Source: Arthrobacter sp. ISL-72 (GTDB taxonomy: Bacteria > Actinomycetota > Actinomycetes > Actinomycetales > Micrococcaceae). Taken from it: a DNA stretch of 50,921 nt. A program made the translations under genes and the position numbers. Position 1 is the stretch's first letter. Every line of letters starts with the position of its first letter. The notes beneath the pieces are model-generated. The model saw nothing but the letters and a program-made list of their open reading frames with translations. It had not been told where the DNA came from and searched no databases. The stretch is taken from assembly GCF_018613755.1 (NCBI RefSeq), contig NZ_JAGGPP010000035.1, forward strand, positions 1 through 50,921, written 5' to 3'. Of this stretch, positions 16,164-25,228 are shown piece after piece.

Positions 16164-17963
16164 ATGACCAGAATCTTCAACGATCCCTCCGACTTCGCCG
16201 AGGAAGCCCTCGCCGGGTTTTGCGACGTCCACGCCGATCTGGTGCGCCAGGTACCTGGCGGGGCCGTGCGGCGGCGCCGCCCCATCCAGCCCAAAGTGGC
16301 GGTCCTGGCCGGCGGCGGCTCCGGCCACTACCCGGCGTTTGCGGGCCTGATTGGCACGGGGCTGGCCGACGGCGCCGTGGTGGGCAACATCTTCACCTCG
16401 CCTTCGGCGCAGCAGGCCTATGCCGTGGCCAAGGCCGCTGATTCCGGCGCCGGCGTGGTGTTCAGCTACGGGAACTATGCGGGGGACGTGCTGAATTTCG
16501 GCATGGCCAGTGAACGGCTTGCCGCCGAGGGGATCCAGGTGGAGAACGTCCTGGTGACGGACGATGTCGCCAGCGCCCCGCCGTCGGAATCCGGGAAGCG
16601 GCGCGGGATCGCCGGTGACTTCACGATCTTCAAGGTGATGGGAGCGGCCGCCGAAGCAGGGGCCGACCTCGCCGATGTCGTGCGCCTCGGCCGGAAAGCC
16701 AACAGCCTGACCCGGACCATTGGCAGCGCCTTCCACGGCTGCACCTTCCCGGGTGCGGAAGCACCGCTGTTCACCCTCAAGGACCGGCAGATGGGCCTGG
16801 GCCTGGGCATCCACGGCGAGCCCGGCCTGTTCGACACCGAACTCCCGCCCGCGAAGGAGCTGGGCCAGGAACTGGTCTCCCGGCTGCTGGCCGAGACACC
16901 CGCCGGTGCGGGGGACCGCATCGCCGTCATTCTCAACGGCCTAGGCTCCACCAAGCACGAGGAACTCTTCGTCCTGTGGCTCACCGTGGCGCCGCTGCTC
17001 CGCGACGCCGGCTACACGCTGGTGATGCCGGAGGTGGGCGAACTGGTGACCAGCCTCGACATGTCCGGGGTGTCCCTCACCATCACCTGGCTGGACGACG
17101 AGCTGGAGCCGCTCTGGACCGCTCCTGCCGAAACGCCCGCCTACCGGAGGGGAAACGCCGCCCTCCAGCCGGGCGGCCAGCTTGCGGAAGAAGCGTCCGA
17201 CGACGCCGCCGCGCCCGGCGCGTTCGAGGCCACCGAGGCATCGCAAGGCTATGCGGCGAACTGCCTGGCGGCGCTTGCTGCCGTACGGGACTCCCTGCGC
17301 AGTGCCGAGGCCCGGCTGGGGGACATGGACGCCATCGCCGGTGACGGCGACCACGGGCGCGGGATGGTCCGCGGCATCGATGCCGCCGTGGCAGCCGCCG
17401 AGGACGCCGTTGCCCGCGGTGCCGGAGCAGGGGCAGTCCTGGCAGCCGCGGGGGACGCCTGGGCGGACAAAGCCGGCGGAACCTCCGGCGTGCTGTGGGG
17501 TGCCGGGCTTCGCGCGTTCGGCGAAATCCTCGGCAACCAGCTGGTTCCCGGCCCCTCCGAACTGGCTGCCGCCGTCGGGGCGTTTGCGGCGAGGATCACC
17601 GGCCTCGGCAAGGCCGAACCCGGTGACAAGACCATGGTGGACGCCCTGCTGCCCTTCACCGAGACGTTCAGCCGGCTCGTGGCCGATAGCGCCAGCGACG
17701 CAGCACAGACCGAAGCGGCGTGGAACGAAGCGGCTTCCGCCGCAACCACCGCGGCAGAGGCCACCGCCTCGCTGCGTCCGCTCAAGGGCCGGGCCCGGCC
17801 ACTCGCTGAAAAGAGCGTGGGCACCGCGGACCCCGGAGCAACGTCGCTGGCCATGATCTTCACCGTCATGGGCCCGCATCTTGCTGGGCCGGCATGCCAA
17901 GGAGAAGTTGGCGGCGGACTGGGCGGGCAGGCAGTGCGCCAGGCCGCCGGAACCCTGTCATGA
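16164..17963 (+). CDS. Fused DhaK-DhaL ketose kinase (dihydroxyacetone/erythrulose kinase-like)
   Basis: An ATP-dependent kinase of 599 residues. Residues 1-330 are a DhaK domain with GGGSGHYP (50-57) and GLGIHGEPG, whose His217 matches the histidine that binds the ketose covalently in dihydroxyacetone kinases. Residues 375-585 are a DhaL domain with GDGDHGRGM (Asp394/396 for Mg-ATP), GDKTMVDALLPF and DPGATSLAM. Having both halves in one chain makes it ATP-dependent rather than PTS-dependent. Mycobacterial D- and L-erythrulose kinases (DerK, LerK) belong to this family, and the neighbouring DerI-like isomerase supports erythrulose over dihydroxyacetone. The last ~20 residues look unlike the family. 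Confidence 0.85.
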   Translation: MTRIFNDPSDFAEEALAGFCDVHADLVRQVPGGAVRRRRPIQPKVAVLAGGGSGHYPAFAGLIGTGLADGAVVGNIFTSPSAQQAYAVAKAADSGAGVVFSYGNYAGDVLNFGMASERLAAEGIQVENVLVTDDVASAPPSESGKRRGIAGDFTIFKVMGAAAEAGADLADVVRLGRKANSLTRTIGSAFHGCTFPGAEAPLFTLKDRQMGLGLGIHGEPGLFDTELPPAKELGQELVSRLLAETPAGAGDRIAVILNGLGSTKHEELFVLWLTVAPLLRDAGYTLVMPEVGELVTSLDMSGVSLTITWLDDELEPLWTAPAETPAYRRGNAALQPGGQLAEEASDDAAAPGAFEATEASQGYAANCLAALAAVRDSLRSAEARLGDMDAIAGDGDHGRGMVRGIDAAVAAAEDAVARGAGAGAVLAAAGDAWADKAGGTSGVLWGAGLRAFGEILGNQLVPGPSELAAAVGAFAARITGLGKAEPGDKTMVDALLPFTETFSRLVADSASDAAQTEAAWNEAASAATTAAEATASLRPLKGRARPLAEKSVGTADPGATSLAMIFTVMGPHLAGPACQGEVGGGLGGQAVRQAAGTLS

Positions 17964-17980
17964 CTACGAAAGGACAGGCC

Positions 17981-18451
17981 GTGGGCATTCGACTCATCCT
18001 GGGCGCCGATGAAGCGGGCGTGGATTACAAGGACCGGATCATGGAGGACCTGCGGAACGATCCCCGGGTCAGTGAAATCATCGATATCGGGGTCAACCGC
18101 AGCGATGCTCCCGAGCAGTTCAGCACTCCCTATCCGTACGTGGGCATTGCCGCGGGCGAGATGATCAAGGACGGGAACGCCGACCGCGCCATCCTGTTCT
18201 GCGGCACGGGAATCGGCGTGGCAATCGCCGCCAACAAGGTGGACGGGATTAGGGCAGCCACTGCCCATGACTCCTTCTCGGTGGAACGTTCAGTGCTCTC
18301 TAACGACTGCCAGGTGCTCACCATGGGCCAGCGCGTGGTCGGCGTCGAGCTGGCCCGCAGGCTGGCCAAGGAGTGGCTCGGTTACACCTTCGACCCCTCA
18401 TCGGCCTCGGCTGGCAAAGTGAAAGTCCTGACAGACTTCGAAGGCTGTTGA
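17981..18451 (+). CDS. RpiB/LacAB-type sugar-phosphate isomerase (DerI-like)
   Basis: A 156-residue aldose-ketose isomerase with the RpiB active-site Cys74 in FCGTGIGVAIAANK and the N-terminal GADEAGVDYKD. A GADEAG start, rather than the GSDHAG of ribose-5-phosphate isomerase B, is what I associate with the D-erythrulose-4-phosphate isomerase branch. That enzyme would yield D-erythrose 4-phosphate, a transketolase substrate. The GTG at 17981 is chosen because GAAAGGA lies six bases upstream; an in-frame ATG at 17960 overlaps the kinase stop (ATGA) but has no such site. Confidence 0.82.
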   Translation: MGIRLILGADEAGVDYKDRIMEDLRNDPRVSEIIDIGVNRSDAPEQFSTPYPYVGIAAGEMIKDGNADRAILFCGTGIGVAIAANKVDGIRAATAHDSFSVERSVLSNDCQVLTMGQRVVGVELARRLAKEWLGYTFDPSSASAGKVKVLTDFEGC

Positions 18452-18503
18452 CGCCGGGCCAGCGGGGTTATTAGGCGGGGTCATTAACGGTGCCGGTCAG
18501 CGT

Positions 18504-19613
18504 CTATTCAACGTTCACCTTCACGCGCTGCACCACGTTGTTGCCCAGGCCTTGGTAGTTCCACACCTGCTCCAGGGGCTGCACTGAACCGGTGGCGTCG
18601 GTGGCCCGGCAGGCGAGCTCGTGCTCGCCCCGGTCCGCCACCCACGGCAGCGTCCACTCGCACCACGCGAACGGGCCGGCGGGGTGCCCAAGATGCGCGG
18701 GCACCCACTTTCCGTCGATCCCCACTTCCACGCGGACCACGGCGCCCTCACCGGACCAGGCCCTGCCCTTGAGCATTACCGGACCGGGGGAGAGGACCCT
18801 GCTGCGCGTGAAGAAGTCCGGGATCCCGGGCGGAATCATCAGCGACCGGACCTTGATGCGCGTGACGGGAGTGCCGTCGTCGTCCGCGTTCTTCTGGTAG
18901 CGGTACGCCACCGACTGCTGGAAGCCGTCAAACGGGTGGGTTACCACCTGGATGGACTCCAGCCATTTCACGCTGGCCATGCCGTACCAGCCGGGGACCA
19001 CCAGGCGCAGCGGATAGCCGTGCTGCGGCGGCAGCTCGCGGCCGTTCATCTCGTACGCGAGAACCACGTCCGGGCGCATCGCCTCCTTGATGGGCAGGCT
19101 GCGCCCGTACTGCTGCCGGACGCCGCCCTGGATGCCGGCGTCGGCCCCGGTGAACACTACTTCCACCGCGTCCTCATCCACCCCGGCCTGGGCCAGCAGG
19201 TACGCCAGCGGCACGCCGGTCCACACCGCGGTGCCCACGCCTTCAAGCCGCCACGGCTGGCTCAGCGGCCGCGGCCGGAGGAGCGACCTGCCGTTGCCCG
19301 CGCACTCCAAGGTCACGGGAATGCTGATGGCAGGATCCCGGCGGAGCGCGCGGAGGCTGATTTCGACGGCCCGCTGCACAGCTCCGCCGATCCGCAAGTG
19401 CCAGGTGTCAGCCTCAATGTGCGGGATATCAAAATGCGTCAGGAGGTAATGCAGCCCCGCCGGCGTGATGTCATCCCGCAGCGCCTCCAGCGGCAGCGAA
19501 TGGTTCCTGACCGCGAGCTGCAGTTCCTCGGCGGTGATCGGACCGTTCGTCGGTTCTCCTGTATGCGCCTTGGGTTTCTCGGATTGTCGGCGCTTGGAAA
19601 TCTGCTTCGTCAT
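18504..19613 (-). CDS. Sulfite oxidase-like molybdopterin protein
   Basis: A 369-residue molybdoenzyme of the sulfite oxidase family. The N-terminal two thirds is the oxidoreductase molybdopterin-binding domain with LECAGNGRS, whose Cys104 should be the Mo ligand, and VVPGWYGMASVKWLESI. The C-terminal third is the Mo-co dimerisation domain (beta-sandwich, from about residue 255). No signal peptide or heme domain is present, so it would be cytoplasmic and needs a separate electron acceptor. It converges on the rpiB-like gene with a 52-base gap and is not obviously tied to its neighbours. The substrate could be sulfite or another small oxo-acceptor. Confidence 0.85.
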   Translation of the reverse strand: MTKQISKRRQSEKPKAHTGEPTNGPITAEELQLAVRNHSLPLEALRDDITPAGLHYLLTHFDIPHIEADTWHLRIGGAVQRAVEISLRALRRDPAISIPVTLECAGNGRSLLRPRPLSQPWRLEGVGTAVWTGVPLAYLLAQAGVDEDAVEVVFTGADAGIQGGVRQQYGRSLPIKEAMRPDVVLAYEMNGRELPPQHGYPLRLVVPGWYGMASVKWLESIQVVTHPFDGFQQSVAYRYQKNADDDGTPVTRIKVRSLMIPPGIPDFFTRSRVLSPGPVMLKGRAWSGEGAVVRVEVGIDGKWVPAHLGHPAGPFAWCEWTLPWVADRGEHELACRATDATGSVQPLEQVWNYQGLGNNVVQRVKVNVE

Positions 19614-19718
19614 GGCGCTGCGATTCTGGTACTAGGGCCGGATTCTGCATCGGGCGGGTGCCCGTGCACACAGGTTTACGCCGCCGCCGACGGCGCGTCA
19701 AGGCCGGGGCCGGCACGG

Positions 19719-19753
19719 CAATGCCGGGCTCCCCGGAGGGGAACCCGGCATTG
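19719..19753 (-). terminator. Hairpin terminator after the metalloprotease gene
   Basis: A 15-16-bp stem with one mismatch (19719-19734 with 19738-19753) and a three-base loop, 21 bases beyond the protease stop codon. It is GC-rich with a poor T-run. It separates the protease gene from the sulfite oxidase-like gene. Confidence 0.65.
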
Positions 19754-19774
19754 CGGCCGGCTCTCTAGCCTGTT

Positions 19775-21892
19775 TTAGCGGGTCACGATGGCCGGTGAGC
19801 CGGCGGCAACGTACTCGGCGTTCGCGGCTGTCACCAGGCCGGCCGGGGAATCGTAGTAGAGCGCAGTGCTGCCGGTGAACTTCACAAAACTGCTGCCCGG
19901 AATGAGCGTGCTTGTCTGCGGCGTGGGCATTCCATAGCCCTGCCACTGAGCAAAGTTCAGGTGGCTGCCCTTGTTCGTGCTGCCCACCAGGTAGATGGCT
20001 CCGCTCCAGGAATTCTTCACGAAGCGGCCCTGGCCCATGTCGGTGAAGGTGCGTTTCGCCGTCGGGATGGCCATCCACTCCGGGTAGGTGAGTTCGTGGC
20101 TGTTGCCGGATGGCGATTTGAGGAAGATCGTGGGCAGGTTGCTGTACTTGCTGGCAACCGATCCGCCGACGAACCCGGTGGTTTGCGGGGCCGGGAAGCC
20201 CGCGGCGCTCCAGCTGGCGAAGCTCAGGGCTGACACTTTGGCGTCGTACTCGGACTGTCCGGCCGCCGTGGCCTCCACCTTGAAGATAGTGGGCTCCCAC
20301 GCATACTTCACGTACCGGACGGGAAGGGTGATGGCGGGGGATCCCGCGCTGGTCCACTGCGCCTGCGACGACTTGGTTTCCCCGGCCGGGCTGAAGTAAT
20401 AGAGACCGGTGTCGTTGAACTTGCTGAAGAAGTACGTTCCGGCCAGGAGCTTGTAGGCCACGGGGGCGGGCTGGCCGTAGGCGGTCCAGTCGGCGTAGCT
20501 CAGGGCCCTGCCTTTGTTGGTGCTGTCCACCGCATAGATCGTGTCGCTCCAGGTGTTCTTGACGAAGCTCACGGCGGGAAGCGCGGTGAATGCCGGGAAG
20601 CCCAGGTCCGAATACTCGGTCCAGATCAATGACTTGAAGGTGCCGTCAGGGCGCCTTCCGTAAATGCTGGGCGAATCAACGTGCTTGAAGTAGGAGGAAT
20701 ACGGGCTCTTGCCGCGGATGGTGATGGTCGCCGCGCTGCTCGTGATGGAGTCGATGCTGATGGTGGTGCCCGCTGCGGTGGTGAACCGGCCGCCCTGCCA
20801 GGCCAGGTTGGGGTGGTACCAGCCGTCGTACGGCTTTGTGTTGGGCATGAGGATCATGGAGGCTGCGGGGTCCGACGGATCTGCCTTCAGGATCTGCACG
20901 CCCTGGTTGCCACCCACTGCGGTGATGGCATCGTAGCCGACCGGCATCCGCAGTTCCACGTAGTAGACCTCGTTGCTGACGGGGTCGGTGAACTTCAGTG
21001 CGCGGTTGTCGCCCGTACCGGCCCAGGGTGTCAGCTTGAAGCTCTTGGCGCCCAGGATGGTTCCGGCGTCACGGATCTCGTAGCCGTTGCCGAAGGAGCC
21101 GAGGTCATATTGGTAGGAGTCGATCGTGGGCAGCGCAGCGCGGGTGGGACCCATGATGGAGGTGTCGTTGCCATAGGGCCGGGACCAGCAGTTGCTGTTG
21201 ACCAGGCGGCCGTATGCGGCGGTCGAGTCGGAACTGCCGTCGGTGCACTGGATGCTGTTGGCATGGTCCAGGCCGAAGACGTGGCCGAACTCATGGGTCA
21301 TCACGGTGTTGGTGTAGGTCCCGGGGTAGGGCATCAGGACCCGGCCGCTCGTTGCCCCGCCGGACCACCCGGCCCCCAGGTTGCCGCCCTGGCCGTAAAC
21401 CACCACGTCGTTCCGCGGCATGAAAATGACCAGGCTGGTGTTGGTTGTTTCCTGCCAGCCGAGTTCCTTGGTGACCCTCTCCAGGATGTCGTCAAAGTTC
21501 CAGTCGGAGCGTGCGCTTGTCTTGAACCCCTTGACGACGTCCACGATGGACAGGGACAGCCGGCCGCCGGACATTCCGTGCCAGTAGTTGCTGGCGACGC
21601 TGATCGAATTCTTGGCGGCGTCCAGATTGATGGCATCGGTTTCGGCGGTGCTCTTGTCCGCCGTCTGGATGGTGACGAGGGAAACTTTGACGTTGCCGGC
21701 ACGGGGAAGCCACTCGGTGGTGAGCGATCCGGGAGAGACCCCCGAGGGTCCAGTCCGGATGAAGTCAACGGGTCCGGGCGGCGGAGGAGGTGTGGTCTCG
21801 GCCTGCGCGGGGGCGACGGCCACCAGCGTTCCCGAAGCCAGGACAACCAGCAAAGTCAGAGTCCGCAGCACCGCGGAAGAAATAAGTCGCAT
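19775..21892 (-). CDS. Secreted zinc metalloprotease with C-terminal repeats
   Basis: A 705-residue exported protein. Residues 1-31 are a Sec signal peptide ending APAQA, followed by a Pro-rich linker. The catalytic domain has the metzincin zinc site HEFGHVFGLDH (200-210) and a Met-turn SIMG (245-248), so an active endopeptidase is expected. From about residue 410 on, six or seven divergent ~45-residue repeats follow a common pattern (F-V-K-x-x-W-x-x-x-I-Y, then W-x-x-x-G-x-P). These may bind cell wall or substrate polymer. The ATG at 21892 follows GGGGAG. The AT-rich leader (21893-22042) contains a small CCCGAC/GTCGGG hairpin. Confidence 0.87.
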   Translation of the reverse strand: MRLISSAVLRTLTLLVVLASGTLVAVAPAQAETTPPPPPGPVDFIRTGPSGVSPGSLTTEWLPRAGNVKVSLVTIQTADKSTAETDAINLDAAKNSISVASNYWHGMSGGRLSLSIVDVVKGFKTSARSDWNFDDILERVTKELGWQETTNTSLVIFMPRNDVVVYGQGGNLGAGWSGGATSGRVLMPYPGTYTNTVMTHEFGHVFGLDHANSIQCTDGSSDSTAAYGRLVNSNCWSRPYGNDTSIMGPTRAALPTIDSYQYDLGSFGNGYEIRDAGTILGAKSFKLTPWAGTGDNRALKFTDPVSNEVYYVELRMPVGYDAITAVGGNQGVQILKADPSDPAASMILMPNTKPYDGWYHPNLAWQGGRFTTAAGTTISIDSITSSAATITIRGKSPYSSYFKHVDSPSIYGRRPDGTFKSLIWTEYSDLGFPAFTALPAVSFVKNTWSDTIYAVDSTNKGRALSYADWTAYGQPAPVAYKLLAGTYFFSKFNDTGLYYFSPAGETKSSQAQWTSAGSPAITLPVRYVKYAWEPTIFKVEATAAGQSEYDAKVSALSFASWSAAGFPAPQTTGFVGGSVASKYSNLPTIFLKSPSGNSHELTYPEWMAIPTAKRTFTDMGQGRFVKNSWSGAIYLVGSTNKGSHLNFAQWQGYGMPTPQTSTLIPGSSFVKFTGSTALYYDSPAGLVTAANAEYVAAGSPAIVTR

Positions 21893-22042
21893 CGGGCTCC
21901 CCAAAAAGTGCGCCTGTTGGCAGCATGCCCCGACCTATTGTCGGGTGAGCCAAATCCTAAACGCTTTTGGAGGCTTTGGAAATAACACGAGCCACTTTCA
22001 ATAACATCATCCCCATCTTTAACAGGATGGGCGCCCGGAAAG

Positions 22043-22945
22043 TCAGAGGCGGTGCGCCTCCTTGAGGAAGTCTGCGAGCCCCTGCGGTTCCCTGCCCGTG
22101 AGGCCGTAAACGTCCGACGTCGGGCCGGCGAGTTCGCCGTTGGCAATGGCCGTATAAGTGCTGACCCAGGCGTCCACCTGCCAGTCCGGACCGCCGTAGG
22201 ATGCGCGGGAGGCGTACGCTTCCTCCACCGTTTCCTCGTGGTAGCTGATGGTCCGCCCGGTGCCTTCCGTGAGGAGCTCCGCGGCCTGCTGCAGGGAGAT
22301 GTCCTCGGGTCCGGTCAGATTGTAGGTGCGGCCCACGTGCAACGCGGGGTCAGCCAGCACCGCCGCGGCGCACCGGGCAATGTCCATGCGCGTGACCGCG
22401 GCCATCACCCCGCCGCCCGCCGGACCGCGGATGACGCCGTCTTCTCCGGTGAGCAGCGGCAGGAAGTCCAGGTAGAAGTCGTTCCGGAGGAAGGTGTAGT
22501 TCATCTCCGAGGCCTTGATCCGCTCCTCGGTGGCGAAATGGTCCCTGCCCAAGGTGAAGGTGCAGTCCGCTGACGCGCCGAAAAAGGACGTGTATACGAT
22601 GTGCCCTACCCCGGCTTCGGCGGCGGAGTCCACGAACGCGAAATGCGTCTGCAGCCTGTCCGCGGCTTCCGAGGCGGACACCATCAACAGGGTCTTCACG
22701 CCCGCCAGGGAGGACCGTGCCAGCACCGGGTCCTCATAGGCCGATACCACCGGAACTGCGCCCGGAAGGTCTGGCGCCCGGGAGGCATCGCGCACCAGCA
22801 GCCGCTGAGGCCGTCCGGCGTCGGCCAGGATCCTGGCGACGAGTCCGCCGAGCTGCCCGGTGGATCCGGTGACGGCAAGATCGGGAAGGGGTCCGGTCGC
22901 TTCTGTTTCTGCGCCTGTGCCTGTCGCGCGCTCCTGGTCCGTCAT
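22043..22945 (-). CDS. NmrA-like NAD(P)-binding protein (quinone oxidoreductase type)
   Basis: A 300-residue atypical SDR. It has an N-terminal Rossmann motif TGSTGQLGG at about residues 26-34 after an unusual Thr/Glu-rich extension, then VYTSFFGA, and FLRNDFYLDF where classical SDRs have their active site. It resembles the NmrA/QorB group, which reduce quinones or act as redox sensors. The ATG lies two bases after the stop of the upstream aldo-keto reductase gene, so the two are translated together. Confidence 0.8.
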   Translation of the reverse strand: MTDQERATGTGAETEATGPLPDLAVTGSTGQLGGLVARILADAGRPQRLLVRDASRAPDLPGAVPVVSAYEDPVLARSSLAGVKTLLMVSASEAADRLQTHFAFVDSAAEAGVGHIVYTSFFGASADCTFTLGRDHFATEERIKASEMNYTFLRNDFYLDFLPLLTGEDGVIRGPAGGGVMAAVTRMDIARCAAAVLADPALHVGRTYNLTGPEDISLQQAAELLTEGTGRTISYHEETVEEAYASRASYGGPDWQVDAWVSTYTAIANGELAGPTSDVYGLTGREPQGLADFLKEAHRL

Positions 22946-22947
22946 GG

Positions 22948-23952
22948 TTAGGCTTCCCGGGACGCGGGCGACTTGGTCTGCGCCGGGTCGCGTTCGGCCA
23001 GCGAGCCGATGACGCCGTCGATCTTGTCCATGATGGCCTCGTCCAGTTTCACTCCGGCCGCTGCAGCATTGCCCGCAACCTGCTCGGGACGGGACGCTCC
23101 CATGATGGCCGAGGCAACATTCTTGTTCTGCAGCACCCAGGCGATGCTCAGCTGTGCCATGGTAAGCCCGGCTTCCGCAGCGATCGGCTTGAGCTGCTGG
23201 ACACTGGTAAGGATCTCGTCCGACATCCACCGGTCGATCATCTTGGCGCCGCCCTTGGTATCCGTGGCGCGGCTTCCCTCCGGGGCAGGCTTTCCCGGAT
23301 GGTACTTGCCGCTCAGCACCCCCTGCGCCATGGGGGACCACACGATCTGGGACAGGCCCAGCTCTTCCGACGCCGGGATCACCTCAGCTTCGATGACCCG
23401 CCACAGCATGGAGTACTGCGGCTGGTTGGAAATCAGCTGGAAGCCCAGGTCCTTGGACAGGGCATGGCCGTCCCTGATCTGGTCGGCCGTCCATTCGCTG
23501 ACGCCGATGTACAGCGCCTTGCCCTGCCGGACGATGTCCGCAAACGCCTGCATGGTTTCTTCCAGCGGCGTCTCGTAGTCGTACCGGTGTGCCTGGTAGA
23601 GGTCCACGTAGTCGGTCTGGAGGCGCGTTAGTGAACCGTCGATGGACTCCATGATGTGCTTGCGGGACAGGCCCACATCGTTGTGGCCCTTAGGCCCGGT
23701 GGGGCCGAAGACCTTCGTGAAAATCTCCAGGGACTGGCGGCGCTCGCCCTTCAAGGCTTCGCCCAGTACCTTCTCAGCCGCTGTGTTGGCATAAACGTCC
23801 GCGGTGTCAAAGGTGCTGATTCCTGCGTCCAGTGCCGCCCGCACGCACTGCGCGGCTACATCGTTCTCCACCTGCGAGCCGTGCGTGAGCCAGTTGCCGA
23901 AGGTGACTTCGGAGATCTTGAAGCCGCTGTTGCCAAGGTATCTGAATTCCAT
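22948..23952 (-). CDS. Aldo-keto reductase (KCNAB/YghZ-like)
   Basis: A 334-residue NADPH-dependent aldo-keto reductase with a complete-looking tetrad: Asp and Tyr in DTADVYAN, Lys in IFTKVFG and His in YQAHRYD. VIWSPMAQGVLSGKY resembles the potassium-channel beta-subunit/YghZ branch. The ATG at 23952 (MEFRYLGNSG, the family's usual start) is preferred over an in-frame GTG three codons upstream. It is the middle gene of a three-gene minus-strand group with a second reductase and an NmrA-like protein, suggesting aldehyde or quinone detoxification. The substrate is unknown. Confidence 0.88.
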   Translation of the reverse strand: MEFRYLGNSGFKISEVTFGNWLTHGSQVENDVAAQCVRAALDAGISTFDTADVYANTAAEKVLGEALKGERRQSLEIFTKVFGPTGPKGHNDVGLSRKHIMESIDGSLTRLQTDYVDLYQAHRYDYETPLEETMQAFADIVRQGKALYIGVSEWTADQIRDGHALSKDLGFQLISNQPQYSMLWRVIEAEVIPASEELGLSQIVWSPMAQGVLSGKYHPGKPAPEGSRATDTKGGAKMIDRWMSDEILTSVQQLKPIAAEAGLTMAQLSIAWVLQNKNVASAIMGASRPEQVAGNAAAAGVKLDEAIMDKIDGVIGSLAERDPAQTKSPASREA

Positions 23953-24001
23953 GCTGTTCACCGTAGCCCACGTGGTTGCTCAGGGTAAGGACTTTTGCCA
24001 G

Positions 24002-25078
24002 CTACCTCCGGCGGAGCTCGGCGTACTCCAGGGAGGGAACCACGGCCCCGGCATCACGCTCCACGAAGTTGGTTCCCGGCGGCACCAGCTCGTCAATGGC
24101 GTCCAGCACGGATTCGTCCGGCACGGTGTCGGCGGCCTTCAGGTAAGCCTGCAGGTGCTCCTCGCTCCGCGGGCCCACAATCACGCTGCTGACGGCGGGA
24201 TGGTTCAACGCGAAGCCGAGGGCCAGGTCCACCAGCGGCAGTTCCAGCTTGTCCGCCAGCCGCGCCAGCGAATCTGCGGCGAGTAGTTTGCGCTCGCTCG
24301 CGGGTCCGGAGATGTCGTAGCGGCCCGGCAGGGAGTGGACCCGCGTGGCCGGCTTTCCGGCGTCCAGGACAAAGCTCCCGGACAGCCAGCCGCCTGCCAG
24401 CGGGCCGTAGGCCAGCACGCCCAGTCCGTACTGCTGGGCGATGGGAAGGACGTCGCGTTCGTTCCCGCGGACCAGCATCGAATAGGGGACCTGGTTTGCC
24501 ACGGGCGGGATGAGGTGGTTGGTGGTGGCCAGCCACTGCGCCTCCACCAGTTGCGCCGGGGTGAAGACCGAGGTGCCGTAGTAGAGGATTTTGCCCTGCC
24601 GGATGAGGTCGTTCAGGGCCGTGATGGTTTCCAGGACGTCCGTGTTGTAGTCCGGCCGGTGCGCCTGGTAGAGGTCGATCCGGTCCGTCTGCAACCGGCG
24701 AAGGCTGCCTTCCACGGCCTGCATGATCCAGCGCCGTGAATTGCCTGAGTGGGCGGGGTTGGCGCTCATCTGGCCGTGGAATTTGGTCGCGATGAACACG
24801 TCGTCGCGGCGGCCCTTCAAGGCGCGGCCCACCACCTGCTCGCTCTGCCCCTGGGAATAGACGTCCGCCGTGTCCACCGCCGTGATGCCCGCGTCCAAGG
24901 CTGCGTTGATGATGCGGATGCTTTGGTCCGCGCCGGTGGGTGCATAGCCCTGGGCAACGCCGCCCGCTGGTCCTGCACTGCCCGCCGCCGGCCCCTCGCC
25001 GAAGTTCATGGTGCCCAGAGTGAGCGGGCTGATCAATGTCCCGCTGCGCCCGAACACCCTTAGCTGGTTGAGGCTCAT
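24002..25078 (-). CDS. Aldo-keto reductase
   Basis: A 358-residue aldo-keto reductase distinct from its neighbour. DTADVYSQGQSE carries the Asp/Tyr pair, FIATKFHG the Lys and YQAHRPD the His. A Gly/Ala-rich insertion follows strand 1 (GEGPAAGSAGPAGG). The C-terminal VIVGPRSEEHLQAYL is the usual cofactor-binding end. It is the first gene of the group; the gap to the next reductase is 49 bases. Two non-identical reductases side by side imply different carbonyl substrates under one control. Confidence 0.87.
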   Translation of the reverse strand: MSLNQLRVFGRSGTLISPLTLGTMNFGEGPAAGSAGPAGGVAQGYAPTGADQSIRIINAALDAGITAVDTADVYSQGQSEQVVGRALKGRRDDVFIATKFHGQMSANPAHSGNSRRWIMQAVEGSLRRLQTDRIDLYQAHRPDYNTDVLETITALNDLIRQGKILYYGTSVFTPAQLVEAQWLATTNHLIPPVANQVPYSMLVRGNERDVLPIAQQYGLGVLAYGPLAGGWLSGSFVLDAGKPATRVHSLPGRYDISGPASERKLLAADSLARLADKLELPLVDLALGFALNHPAVSSVIVGPRSEEHLQAYLKAADTVPDESVLDAIDELVPPGTNFVERDAGAVVPSLEYAELRRR

Positions 25079-25228
25079 CCCGGTTTCCTCACTTTTGACT
25101 TCGACGGCTGACTGCTGTGGATCGTCACGAGGCTACACAAAATCAGCTGCGCGGAGGCCGCGGACGAAGCAGTTCTTAGCCTTGCGTAGTGCGGAGTAAC
25201 GCAGGGGGCGGCAATGACGAATTGTGAA

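Noticed and set aside
17894..18451. Longer rpiB-like frame, including an ATG at 17960 overlapping the kinase stop
   Set aside because: The GTG at 17981 has a strong ribosome-binding site and matches the family N terminus; the upstream part has no homology-like sequence.
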